A stretch of 64,000 bases of DNA from an uncultured Pelagibacteraceae bacterium (GTDB lineage: Bacteria; Pseudomonadota; Alphaproteobacteria; Pelagibacterales; Pelagibacteraceae), in the NCBI GenBank assembly GCA_902568235.1, contig CACFPS010000002.1:62001-126000 (forward strand), read 5' to 3'. The notes below the pieces were generated by a model. That model had not been told where the DNA came from and did not search any database. It worked only from the letters and a program-made list of their open reading frames with translations. Both the position numbers and the translations under genes were made by a program. Below, in pieces: positions 50,123 to 58,929 of this stretch (positions are counted from its first letter, which is position 1; every line of letters starts with the position of its first letter).

Positions 50123-50832
50123 TCAAATTTTATTAAATCTTTTGCTCGTTCTTTATCTAGATAATTAGCAGACGTAACAATATCATCCTTAAATTTTATT
50201 AGTAAGGGATTGCCAGTTGGAATTTCTAATTTAGATATTTCATCATTATTTATATTAAACAAGTACTTACACAAAGATCTTATTGAATTACCATGAGCTG
50301 AAACAATAATATTTTCATTCATTTTTTTTTTGATATTTTTTTTGTAATAAGGAACAACTCTATCATAAGTGTTTTTTAAAGACTCTGTATCTGGTATTTT
50401 TTTAATAGGAATATTTTTATAAATATCTATATTTAAAGGATGATAAGGGCTATCCCTTTTTAAAGGATCGGGTGGGTTGTTCCAAGATCTTCTGAAAGTA
50501 TAAATTTGATCTTCCCCATATTTTTTTTTCATTTCATCTTTATTTAATCCTGTTAGGGCACCATAATGTCTTTCATTTAATTCCCAAGCTCTTATTATGT
50601 TGTCACTTTTAATTCGCATTGTATTTAAAATAAGTTTGAGTGTATCTATGGATCTTGTTTGATAAGAAGAATAAAAATGACTAAATGATATACTAAGTTT
50701 TTTTATCAATTCTCCCGCTTTACAAGCCTCTAGTTTTCCTTTTGGAGCCAATTCAACATCTACCCAACCTGTAAATCTATTTTCTAAATTCCATTGGCTT
50801 TGGCCATGTCTAACTAGAATTAAGTGACTCAT
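50119..50832 (-). CDS. gpmA: 2,3-bisphosphoglycerate-dependent phosphoglycerate mutase
   Basis: Glycolysis/gluconeogenesis enzyme, interconverting 3- and 2-phosphoglycerate. The 237 residues have LVRHGQSQWNLENRFTGW with phospho-His9, then ELNERHYGALTGLNK and SAHGNSIRSLCKYL. This is the cofactor-dependent form. Only 26 bases separate its start from the divergent VanZ-like gene. Its stop bases overlap murU. Confidence 0.95.
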   Translation of the reverse strand: MSHLILVRHGQSQWNLENRFTGWVDVELAPKGKLEACKAGELIKKLSISFSHFYSSYQTRSIDTLKLILNTMRIKSDNIIRAWELNERHYGALTGLNKDEMKKKYGEDQIYTFRRSWNNPPDPLKRDSPYHPLNIDIYKNIPIKKIPDTESLKNTYDRVVPYYKKNIKKKMNENIIVSAHGNSIRSLCKYLFNINNDEISKLEIPTGNPLLIKFKDDIVTSANYLDKERAKDLIKFD

Positions 50833-50858
50833 GATTATTTTTTTAATATAGATTAATT

Positions 50859-51245
50859 ATGAGATTCTTAAAGCTATCATTTTATTTTTCAAATTTAGTT
50901 TTGTTTATTTTCTATCTTTATCCTGGAAGCATTTTTGGTTGTTTTTTATATAATGATTGTAATACTCAACCACAATTAACTAGTGATTTTACATTTGATT
51001 ATATAATTATTTCATCTAATCACGCGTATGTTTTTGCAATATTTTCTTTTTTAGGAATTTTATCATTTAAAGGATACTTAAAGAAAATATCATACTATTT
51101 ATTTTCAGTTTCAGTATTTTTAGAGATGTTGCATATTATTATTCCAAATAGAGGTTTTGAAGTTGCAGATTTACTTGGAAATGTATTAGGAGTAATATTA
51201 TCTTTAATTTTATATAAATTATTTAATTTAAGGAGATTGAAATGA
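50859..51245 (+). CDS. VanZ-like membrane protein
   Basis: Small membrane protein of 128 residues with about four hydrophobic helices. The conserved VanZ pattern appears as SVFLEMLHIIIPNRGFEVADLLGNVLGV, with the E, P.R, D and N..G residues. The biochemical role of chromosomal VanZ-like proteins is not established. It overlaps the next gene as ATGA. Confidence 0.75.
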   Translation: MRFLKLSFYFSNLVLFIFYLYPGSIFGCFLYNDCNTQPQLTSDFTFDYIIISSNHAYVFAIFSFLGILSFKGYLKKISYYLFSVSVFLEMLHIIIPNRGFEVADLLGNVLGVILSLILYKLFNLRRLK

Positions 51246-51550
51246 GTTCGTTTGATGAAAGGCAAAAAAGTTTTGAAAAAAAATTTGCTCATGATGAGGA
51301 ATTACAATTTAAAGTCAGCGCTCGTAGAAATAAGTATATTGGTGAATGGGCTTCTAAAATTTTAGGCTATAATTTAGAACAGGAAAAAGAATATATACAA
51401 TCAGTAATTAAAGCAGATTTTGCTGAAGCAGGTGATGAGGATGTCTTTAGAAAAGTAAAAGAAGATTTAAAAAACAATAATATATCGGATGAAGACCTTC
51501 GAAATAAAATGGACGAGCTTAATGAAAAAGCTAAGTCTGACTTTAGTTAG
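51242..51550 (+). CDS. F1 ATPase inhibitory subunit zeta (DUF1476)
   Basis: 102-residue helical protein. The pattern SSFDERQKSFEKKFAHDEELQFKVSARRNKYIGEWA matches the alphaproteobacterial zeta subunit, which enters the F1-ATPase and blocks the hydrolytic direction through its N-terminus. The gene lies far from the atpHAGDC operon at 14.1-19.0 kb in this window. It overlaps the VanZ-like gene as ATGA and a nuclease gene by 29 bases. Function follows from the studied Paracoccus protein; inhibitory strength differs among species. Confidence 0.9.
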   Translation: MSSFDERQKSFEKKFAHDEELQFKVSARRNKYIGEWASKILGYNLEQEKEYIQSVIKADFAEAGDEDVFRKVKEDLKNNNISDEDLRNKMDELNEKAKSDFS

Positions 51551-52043
51551 TTTTATAATTATATTCCTATTTATTTTAACATTTTGTTACGCTGATGAAA
51601 AAAATATTATTAAAGGAAAAGCGATAATTATTGATGGAGACACAATAAAAATCAATGGAAAAAAAATTCGTTTTGGTGGCATAGATGCTCCAGAAAGTTA
51701 TTACATGGGCACAAAACAAACTTGTACTCAAGATAATAAAGAAGTTTTTTGTGGAAAAATTTCCAAAGATAAGTTGATAGAAAAAATTGGAAATAATTAT
51801 GTAAATTGTAAAATTGAAAAAAATAAAGACAAATACAAAAGATCAGTAGGTGAGTGTTTTATAAAAGAGGAAAGTTTATCTGTTTTTATGGTGAGAAACG
51901 GTTACGCTTTTGATTGGCCTTACTATTCAAGGGGAAAGTTTTCAAACGATCAGGAATATGCAAAGATGAACAAATTGGGTTTATGGAATATGAAGTTCGA
52001 GTATCCGTGGATATGGAAAAAAAAAGTTAGAGAAAAAAAATGA
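51522..52043 (+). CDS. thermonuclease-like (SNase) exported protein
   Basis: Staphylococcal-nuclease-fold protein, 173 residues from ATG 51522, which gives the signal-anchor-like N-terminus MKKLSLTLVSFIIIFLFIL. GDTIKINGKKIRFGGIDAPES covers the calcium-binding and active-site region. CGKISKDKLIEKI, YKRSVGECF and NGYAFDW with a C-terminal KLGLW segment complete the fold. An alternative start at 51489 lacks the leader. The protein probably acts in the periplasm. It is followed by a lipoprotein gene as ATGA. Confidence 0.83.
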   Translation: MKKLSLTLVSFIIIFLFILTFCYADEKNIIKGKAIIIDGDTIKINGKKIRFGGIDAPESYYMGTKQTCTQDNKEVFCGKISKDKLIEKIGNNYVNCKIEKNKDKYKRSVGECFIKEESLSVFMVRNGYAFDWPYYSRGKFSNDQEYAKMNKLGLWNMKFEYPWIWKKKVREKK

Positions 52044-52627
52044 AAAAATTATTATTACTTATTTTTTTTTTAATTTCTGCCTGCTCATCTATTCCCCAAA
52101 ATACTGCAGATGGTTGTTCAATATTTTCAGAAAGATATCTTTGGTATAAACATGCGAAAAAAACTGAGAAAAAATGGGGAACACCAATTTATCTTCAATT
52201 AGCAATTATTAAAATGGAGTCAGATTTTGATTGGCTAGCAAAGCCACCAAGACAAAAATTATTTAAAATTTTTCCATTTAAGAGACCATCAAGTTCTTTT
52301 GGCTATTCTCAGGCAGTAAAAAGCACATGGAAACAATATAAAGAAGAAACAGGAAATAAATTAGCAACAAGAACAAGATTTAAAGACAGTGTTGATTTTA
52401 TTGGTTGGTATACAGATAAAACTGAAAAAATTCTTAAAATTTCTAAAAAAGATACTTTTAGACAATATATTGCCTATCATGAAGGATGGGGGAATTATAA
52501 AAACTATAAACAAAATCAAAAAGTGATATTGCTTGCAAAAAAAGTTGAAAATCAATCTAATAAATATAAAAGACAACTCAAAAAATGTAGTAATTCATTA
52601 ACTACAAGAAAATATATTATTTTTTAA
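52040..52627 (+). CDS. lytic-transglycosylase-like lipoprotein
   Basis: Lipoprotein of 195 residues. A signal peptide ends in the lipobox ISAC with Cys15. The remainder resembles the SLT/goose-lysozyme fold: LQLAIIKMESDFDWLA with the candidate catalytic Glu60, then SSFGYSQAVKSTWKQY and RFKDSVDFIGWY. The match is by motif only, and the fold could be a related lysozyme-like protein. Its last four bases TTAA are shared with the convergent RND pump gene. Confidence 0.78.
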   Translation: MKKLLLLIFFLISACSSIPQNTADGCSIFSERYLWYKHAKKTEKKWGTPIYLQLAIIKMESDFDWLAKPPRQKLFKIFPFKRPSSSFGYSQAVKSTWKQYKEETGNKLATRTRFKDSVDFIGWYTDKTEKILKISKKDTFRQYIAYHEGWGNYKNYKQNQKVILLAKKVENQSNKYKRQLKKCSNSLTTRKYIIF

Positions 52628-55600
52628 TTTAATTGTTTTTTTAATTCTATATCTACTGCATCAATTCTTTTTGTATTTTTTGCCAAAGTTAAATACATCG
52701 TTGGTGTTACGTATAATGTAAAAAAAGTAGATATAATCATGCCGCCAAGAATTGTCGCACCAACTGCCAGTCTAGATCCTTCACCTGCTCCAGGACCAAT
52801 ATTTCCAATAACTAATGGTAACATCGCTATCATGGTGCTTAAAGAAGTCATTATGATCGGTCTAATTCTAAGCTTACAAGCTTTTATCAGAGCATCATGT
52901 ATCTTGATCCCGGTAGTTCTTATCTGGTTAGTATAATCTACAATTAAAATACTATTTTTTGTAGAAATACCAATTAGGATGATTAAAGCAATTTGAGAAA
53001 ATATATTAACTGAGCTGTTTAAAAGTAAAATAAAAACTAATCCACCAAAGACTGCAAGTGGAACAGTTAGGATAATTATAAATGGGTGAACAAAAGAATT
53101 AAATGTTGCCGCCATTACTAAGTAGGCAGTTAATAGCGCTAGTGCAAAAATTAAATATATTTCATTTGTCGTTTCTTTTAATTCTTCTGATTTTCCTTTC
53201 CATGTAATCTGATTTTGAGGAGCAACTCTAATCATAACGTTTTCCAGGTATTTTATTGCTTCTGTTAATGTATAATTCTCTGAAAGTGCTGCAGAAATAG
53301 TAACAGCTCTCTGACGATTATATCTTGGCAATGCTTCTGCAGTTCCTTTTTCTTTGAATTCAACAAGGCTCGCAACAGAAACTAGTTTGCCTGTAGTTTC
53401 AGATCTAACAAAAATTTTTGATAACCCATCCTTGTCTCTTCTGTCAGCTAAATATTGTTGTAAAATGATTGGATACTCTCTTCCTTCTTTGCTAAAAGAA
53501 GTTACTCTTTTTCCGCCATATAAAGTTTCAAGAGTTCTTCCTATATTTTCAGTAGATACACCCAAGTCATTCGCTCGATTTTTATTCGTGATTAATTTAA
53601 CTTCGGGTTTATTTCTTGTATAATCGCTCTCTATTCGAGACATATTTCTATTTTTTCTTAATTCTCTTAAGATATTATTTTGAACTTTCTCTAGTTCATT
53701 GTAACTAGATCCATAAATAACCATTTGTATGGGTTTGTTGTAGCTCGAAACTCTTATTCCTTGAGGAGATATTGGGAAAGCAAAAGTTTCTGGTACAGAA
53801 ACTACTTGCCCAATTGCTTCTCTTACTACAGTTTGGCTACTTTTTTCTCTATTTTTCCATTCATCTAATAAAGCAATTATAATAAATGTATTATAGGTTG
53901 TTGCCGACCTACCAAAACCTGGAACTCTCATTATTAGTCTTTCATAAGGGCTATCCTCGGCCTGTAATAACCTCAATATTCTACTTTCGATTATTTGAGC
54001 TTTTTCTTGAGTGTATTCAAATGAACTACCTTCATCTGTTGATCCTATTATTAAATAAGAACCCCTATCTTCAGTTGGAATTAATTCTTTTTTTGAAAAA
54101 TTAAAAAGATACGCAGATGCTGCAATTATTAAGATTATAAATATTGAAATAGTTTTTTGCTTATTAATCCAATATTGAAGTGAATCAATATAAAATCCAG
54201 TAAAAGCTCTAAACCCATTGTTAAATTTTCTTACAAAAAAATTAATTTTATCTTTTTTATTTAAGAATTTGCTACCTAGCATTGGGGATAAAGTTAAAGC
54301 AACAAAAGAAGATACCACAATTGAGAAAGATAACGCGATTGCTGTTTCTTTAAATAATGTTCCTGAAATTCCTTTAATAAAAATTAATGGTAAGAACACT
54401 GCAATTAAAATCAATGTGGTTGCAATAATGGCAAAGGTAATTTGTTTAGAACCTTTGTATGCTGCAACCAATGGCGTTTCGCCATTTTCTATCCTTGTAT
54501 AAATAGCATCAGTCATAATTACAGAGTCATCAGTAATTATTCCAATTGCTAAAATAAAACTTAGTAATACAAAAATATTTATAGATAAATCAAATATATA
54601 TAAACCAAGAAATGATCCAATTAAACTAACTGGCAATGCTACAGCAGGTACAATTACAGCTTTAAGATTACCAAGAAAAAGATAAATAATTAAAACAACC
54701 AAAACAAAAGCAATAACTAAACTTTTATATACTTCTTGAATTGCAGCACTAATGTATGTGGCTCTATTAAACGCAACTTCTAATTTTAATCCATCTGGCA
54801 AAGTTCTATTAAGTTCTTTAATTTTGACTTTTATTTGTTTAGACAATTCTACTGTTGAAGCACCACTTTTTGCATAAATTCCAATCCCAACAGTTTTTAA
54901 ATTTACAGCATTTCTTCTTTGTGCTTTAAATAAAGTTTTTTCTGAGACAGGTCCAAATTCAACATTAGCTACATCAGATAAAATAATTACTTTATCTTTG
55001 TTTTTTTTCAGAGGTAATTGCTTGATGGTATTTATATTTGTGTAAGATTTATCAATATTTAAAGTTAAGTCTTTATTGTTTGCTTCTAGTGTTCCTGCTG
55101 GAACGTTTACATTTTCGTTTCTTAGAGCTCTTTCCACCTCTTGTATAGTAAGATTATTTGCAGCTAACTTAATTGGGTCTATCCATACTCTAACGCTAAG
55201 TTCTCTTAGCCCACCAACTAAAATTCTACCAACGTTAGGAACACTTGAAAAAGCATCAATTAGATATCTATCAGCATAATCCCCAAGATCTAGATCATCC
55301 CAGGTAGGAGATGAAAGCGCTATCCACATAGTAGTTGTGAAACCTGCCGCTTGTTTTAAAATTTGTGGTGGATTTGACTCACTTGGTAAATTGTCCACAA
55401 CACGCGCAACTCTTTCTCTTATATCGTTAGCAGCATCATCTAAGTCTATATCTGTATTAAATTGAATGTTAATTCTACTTCTTCCATTTAAAGAGCTTGA
55501 GTCGATATTTTTAATACCTTCTGCTCCACCTATAACGTCTTCAAGTTTTTGAGTTATTTCTTCATCAATTATTTCTGCTGATGCAGATTTATAATCTGTT

Positions 55601-55746
55601 TGAACTTGAACAACTGGAGGCTGAATACCATCTGGCAGTTCTCTTACTGGCAACTCTGAAAAAACAAAAATACCAAATATTATTAAAATTAAAGACATGA
55701 CCCAAGCAACAACTGGTCGTTTAATACTTACTTCAGTTATATACAT
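52624..55746 (-). CDS. RND efflux pump inner-membrane protein (HAE1 type)
   Basis: Proton-driven exporter of 1040 residues, typical length for AcrB/MexB. Twelve membrane helices and two large periplasmic loops are expected; the two halves show a repeat. TM4 carries the paired Asp (AIGIITDDSVIMTDA) and TM10 the Lys (IGISTKNSILIVDY) that make up the proton relay. The N-terminus VSIKRPVVAWVMSLILIIFG is characteristic. The adaptor gene lies 4 bases upstream; no TolC-type outer-membrane gene is in this window. The substrate is unknown. Confidence 0.93.
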   Translation of the reverse strand: MYITEVSIKRPVVAWVMSLILIIFGIFVFSELPVRELPDGIQPPVVQVQTDYKSASAEIIDEEITQKLEDVIGGAEGIKNIDSSSLNGRSRINIQFNTDIDLDDAANDIRERVARVVDNLPSESNPPQILKQAAGFTTTMWIALSSPTWDDLDLGDYADRYLIDAFSSVPNVGRILVGGLRELSVRVWIDPIKLAANNLTIQEVERALRNENVNVPAGTLEANNKDLTLNIDKSYTNINTIKQLPLKKNKDKVIILSDVANVEFGPVSEKTLFKAQRRNAVNLKTVGIGIYAKSGASTVELSKQIKVKIKELNRTLPDGLKLEVAFNRATYISAAIQEVYKSLVIAFVLVVLIIYLFLGNLKAVIVPAVALPVSLIGSFLGLYIFDLSINIFVLLSFILAIGIITDDSVIMTDAIYTRIENGETPLVAAYKGSKQITFAIIATTLILIAVFLPLIFIKGISGTLFKETAIALSFSIVVSSFVALTLSPMLGSKFLNKKDKINFFVRKFNNGFRAFTGFYIDSLQYWINKQKTISIFIILIIAASAYLFNFSKKELIPTEDRGSYLIIGSTDEGSSFEYTQEKAQIIESRILRLLQAEDSPYERLIMRVPGFGRSATTYNTFIIIALLDEWKNREKSSQTVVREAIGQVVSVPETFAFPISPQGIRVSSYNKPIQMVIYGSSYNELEKVQNNILRELRKNRNMSRIESDYTRNKPEVKLITNKNRANDLGVSTENIGRTLETLYGGKRVTSFSKEGREYPIILQQYLADRRDKDGLSKIFVRSETTGKLVSVASLVEFKEKGTAEALPRYNRQRAVTISAALSENYTLTEAIKYLENVMIRVAPQNQITWKGKSEELKETTNEIYLIFALALLTAYLVMAATFNSFVHPFIIILTVPLAVFGGLVFILLLNSSVNIFSQIALIILIGISTKNSILIVDYTNQIRTTGIKIHDALIKACKLRIRPIIMTSLSTMIAMLPLVIGNIGPGAGEGSRLAVGATILGGMIISTFFTLYVTPTMYLTLAKNTKRIDAVDIELKKQLN

Positions 55747-55750
55747 TTAT

Positions 55751-56752
55751 TTATTTTTTTTCTGATTCAGATTTTTTAAATATATTAAATTTTTTAAGCC
55801 AATCAAACTTTCCTTTTTTTTCTTCATTTTTTTTTGACTTTTTTTTCTTGCCCCAACTTGAATCTCCCTGTTTTTTTTTGGCTCCCTTTTTAATTGGCCT
55901 GATTGTTAAATTTGGTCTTACTTTTTTTGTACCTTCAGCAACAATTTTATCCCCATTATTTAACCCATCTAAAATTTCAACAAAACCTAAATATCTATCA
56001 CCTATGATTACTTTTGTTTTAATTACTTTGTTTTTTTCATCAACTTTATAAATAAAAATATTTTCACCTTCTACTATCGTGCTTGTGTCGGGCGCACTTA
56101 AGCCTTCTCTTACATTATATTTAATTGAAATTTCTAGAAATGAGCCAGGTAGTATTTCGCCAGACATATTATTCATCTTTATTCTCGTAGCTAAAGCCCT
56201 TGTGTCTTCGCTTATCCTACTTGCAAAAGAGTCAACTTCTCCTTTATAAATTTTATTTTTATAACCAGAAAATTTTATATTTACTGGTAAACCAACTTTA
56301 ATGTATGGTACAAAAATTTCAGGTATATCTACATCACAATAAATTGAACTAGTATCCTCAAGATTAATTAGTATTGAAGATTTTGAAACTTCTATATCAT
56401 CAGAGAATTCTCTTTTACCAATAATACCATCAAATGGAGCAATAATTTTTCTATTTTTAAGATTAGCAATAACATCTCCTTTTTTAACTTTTTGATTAAA
56501 ATTTATTGGTTTTAGTATTTCATATTTTTCAATTTTAAATGATTGCGTTTGAATTGGAGCTGCAGTTCCGTATGTGCTGATAACATTTTCAAAAACTCTC
56601 TCTTGCGTAGTGGTTACTATTATTCCTGGTGGTGGTCTTTTGCTAAATTTTTTTTTGAAGTGATTTCCAATCATTGTTCTTCCAATAATTACGGTTGCAA
56701 TGATTAAGAAAAATATAATTATTATGCTCGTTATTTTTGTAGATGTTTTCAT
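55751..56752 (-). CDS. RND efflux periplasmic adaptor (MFP)
   Basis: Membrane fusion protein of 333 residues. An N-terminal membrane anchor (TSIIIIFFLIIATVIIG) is followed by a barrel-sandwich hybrid domain (KVKKGDVIANLKNRKIIAPFDGIIGKRE). The lipoyl-like halves are joined with almost no alpha hairpin, which is short. The C-terminal tail is very Lys/Glu-rich (about residues 290-333). It is 4 bases upstream of the pump, and 3 bases after a sulfurtransferase gene. Confidence 0.9.
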   Translation of the reverse strand: MKTSTKITSIIIIFFLIIATVIIGRTMIGNHFKKKFSKRPPPGIIVTTTQERVFENVISTYGTAAPIQTQSFKIEKYEILKPINFNQKVKKGDVIANLKNRKIIAPFDGIIGKREFSDDIEVSKSSILINLEDTSSIYCDVDIPEIFVPYIKVGLPVNIKFSGYKNKIYKGEVDSFASRISEDTRALATRIKMNNMSGEILPGSFLEISIKYNVREGLSAPDTSTIVEGENIFIYKVDEKNKVIKTKVIIGDRYLGFVEILDGLNNGDKIVAEGTKKVRPNLTIRPIKKGAKKKQGDSSWGKKKKSKKNEEKKGKFDWLKKFNIFKKSESEKK

Positions 56753-56755
56753 AAT

Positions 56756-57568
56756 TTAGATTTTGCCATATTCAGCCCAAGAACCGTCATAAATTTTAGG
56801 AGAATATTTATTATTTACTAGAGAATATGCAAGAGCTAAAACACATGCGGTTATCCCAGAACCACAGGAAAATACCATATTATCGTTGTTCAGATCTACT
56901 ATTTCTTCAAATTTTTTTGAAATTTCAGCTATGTTTTTAAATGTGTTGTTCTCGTTTATTATTTCTTTATATGGAAGACAAAATGAGTTTGGAATTGAGC
57001 CACTCCTAACATTTTTTCTAGGTTCTGGAACTTTTCCTTCAAATCTTTCTCTTCCTCTTGCATCTATAACCGCAAATTTTTTATTATTAATATTTATATC
57101 AATTTGATTTTTATTTTTTACCAAATTTTTATTTTCTAGAGATTTATATTTTGACTTAAATAATTTAGTTTCAGTATTGTTTGTTATTTTTTTTTCTAAT
57201 TTCCATTTTTTAAATCCTCCGTCTAAAACACTAACAAGATTTGGATTATGACCAAAATAAATAAAATTGTACCAACATCTGCATGAGCTTAAAACGTCAG
57301 AATTATCATAAATTATTATTCTATCATTATTAGATATTCCTAGATTGGATACAATTTCTTCCCATCTAGTTGGATTGGGCAACATGTGAGGAAGGTCTGA
57401 ATTTGCATCAGAATATTTATCTAGATCAAAAAAAATAGTACCAGGTATATGTTCTTTTAGATATTCTTCATATCCATTTCTTTTAACATTAGGCATATGC
57501 CAAGAACAATCTATTAATCTTACTTTATCTAAATTATTTTCTAACCAATCTGATGTTACCAAAGACAT
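56756..57568 (-). CDS. sseA: 3-mercaptopyruvate/thiosulfate sulfurtransferase
   Basis: Two-rhodanese-domain protein, 270 residues from ATG 57568. MSLVTSDWLENNLDKVRLID is a typical start, and a longer start at 57583 adds five residues. The C-terminal rhodanese carries Cys235 in SCGSGITACVL; the CG(S/T)GI(V)T form is typical of mercaptopyruvate-type enzymes. The GSIPNSFCLPYKEI segment and the final GSWAEYG agree. It lies 1 base after msrA and 3 before the RND adaptor. Confidence 0.88.
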   Translation of the reverse strand: MSLVTSDWLENNLDKVRLIDCSWHMPNVKRNGYEEYLKEHIPGTIFFDLDKYSDANSDLPHMLPNPTRWEEIVSNLGISNNDRIIIYDNSDVLSSCRCWYNFIYFGHNPNLVSVLDGGFKKWKLEKKITNNTETKLFKSKYKSLENKNLVKNKNQIDININNKKFAVIDARGRERFEGKVPEPRKNVRSGSIPNSFCLPYKEIINENNTFKNIAEISKKFEEIVDLNNDNMVFSCGSGITACVLALAYSLVNNKYSPKIYDGSWAEYGKI

Positions 57569-57569
57569 T

Positions 57570-58013
57570 TTATCTCTTTTCAAGATATTTTTGATGATAT
57601 TCTTCTGCTGGACAATAATTTTTTAATATCGATAACTTTGTAACTACTTTGCCAGAAAGTTTCTTATTTTCTAAATTAATAATTTCTTCAGCAATTTTTT
57701 TTTGACTTTCGTTTAAATAAAAAATTTCACTTCTATATTGAGTGCCTTTATCTGGCCCTTGTAAATTTAATGTCGTTGGGTCATGAATTTCAAAAAAATA
57801 TTCTATAATTTTATTATATGAAATTATTTCAGGATCAAATTCTAACTTTACAACTTCCGCATGGTTAGTATTGCCAGTACAAACTTCTTTATAAGTTGTT
57901 TGAGCGCTGTTTCCACCACAGTAACCAACTTCTGTTTTTATGATACCATTTAGTTTGCTAAATTTAATTTCTGGTCCCCAGAAGCATCCTAAAGCTAAAA
58001 CTGCTATTTCCAT
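57570..58013 (-). CDS. msrA: peptide methionine sulfoxide reductase MsrA
   Basis: Repairs methionine S-sulfoxide in proteins. The 147-residue protein has the catalytic GCFWG with Cys10, the GYCGG and HAEVV segments, QYRSEIF and a second Cys in NYCPAEEYHQ as resolving residue. It is short at both ends compared with E. coli MsrA, a common minimal form. It is first in the msrA-sseA-MFP-RND unit, and its start is 34 bases from the divergent DMT permease. Confidence 0.92.
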   Translation of the reverse strand: MEIAVLALGCFWGPEIKFSKLNGIIKTEVGYCGGNSAQTTYKEVCTGNTNHAEVVKLEFDPEIISYNKIIEYFFEIHDPTTLNLQGPDKGTQYRSEIFYLNESQKKIAEEIINLENKKLSGKVVTKLSILKNYCPAEEYHQKYLEKR

Positions 58014-58047
58014 TGATAAATAATTTTTTTAATTTAAAGTTATTAGC

Positions 58048-58929
58048 ATGCTTTCAAAAAATCAATTAGGCTTTTTGTACATGTTTATGTCTGTTTGTGC
58101 TTTTTCTATAATGGATGCAATTGTTAAATGGTCAGATACTTATCCAGTAGGCCAAGTATTATTTTTTAGGGGTTTATTTGGCATGATTCCTATATTTTTT
58201 CTTATACCAAGAGAAAGATACTTTGACTTTTATAAGACAAAAAGACCATTTCTTCACTTCAAAAGAGTTTTAGCTGGTTTGATTTCTATTGTTGCAATTT
58301 TTATTGCATTAAGAAAACTTCCGCTAGCAACAGTTGTTAGTATTTCTTTTGCAGCACCAATATTTACAACAATTTTTTCAATTTTTTTATTAAAAGAAAA
58401 AGTAGGTTTTTATAGATGGTTGGCAGTTTTTGTTGGGTTTATAGGTATTATTGTAATTTCTGAACCAGGATATACTTCGCTTAATATAAACTACCTATAT
58501 CCAATAATATTTTGTTTAGGACTTTCATATGTTGCTATTGCGATAAGACAGCTATCTTCTACAGAACCTGTGTGGCTTATTGGTTTATATTTTTCTTTTT
58601 CTATAATGATTATAAGTTTTTTTACTATTTCACAGGAATGGTTAATGCCTAATTTAAAAGATTTATTTTTACTATCAATGGTTGGAATTCTTGGAGGTCT
58701 TGCCAATTTATGGCTTACCCAATCATATAAATTATCAGAAGTAACCTTGGTTACACCATTAAAATATTTAGCATTAGTTTTTGGAATTTTTTTTGGTTAT
58801 TTAATTTGGGATGAAGTTCCATCAATCAAAACTTTGACAGGAGCATCATTAGTTATTATTTCATCTTTTATAATTTTTAGAAGAGAAATTTATTTAAAAA
58901 AACAACTTTCAATTGCTCGACATGAATAA
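58048..58929 (+). CDS. DMT family permease (EamA)
   Basis: Membrane transporter of 293 residues with ten hydrophobic segments in two EamA repeats of about 140 residues. The first repeat begins MFMSVCAFSIMDAIVKW and the second around LNINYLYPIIFCLGLSYVAI. EamA proteins move metabolites, often amino acids, nucleobases or sugars, but no substrate can be read from sequence. It overlaps an AlkA-like gene by 8 bases. Confidence 0.85.
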   Translation: MLSKNQLGFLYMFMSVCAFSIMDAIVKWSDTYPVGQVLFFRGLFGMIPIFFLIPRERYFDFYKTKRPFLHFKRVLAGLISIVAIFIALRKLPLATVVSISFAAPIFTTIFSIFLLKEKVGFYRWLAVFVGFIGIIVISEPGYTSLNINYLYPIIFCLGLSYVAIAIRQLSSTEPVWLIGLYFSFSIMIISFFTISQEWLMPNLKDLFLLSMVGILGGLANLWLTQSYKLSEVTLVTPLKYLALVFGIFFGYLIWDEVPSIKTLTGASLVIISSFIIFRREIYLKKQLSIARHE

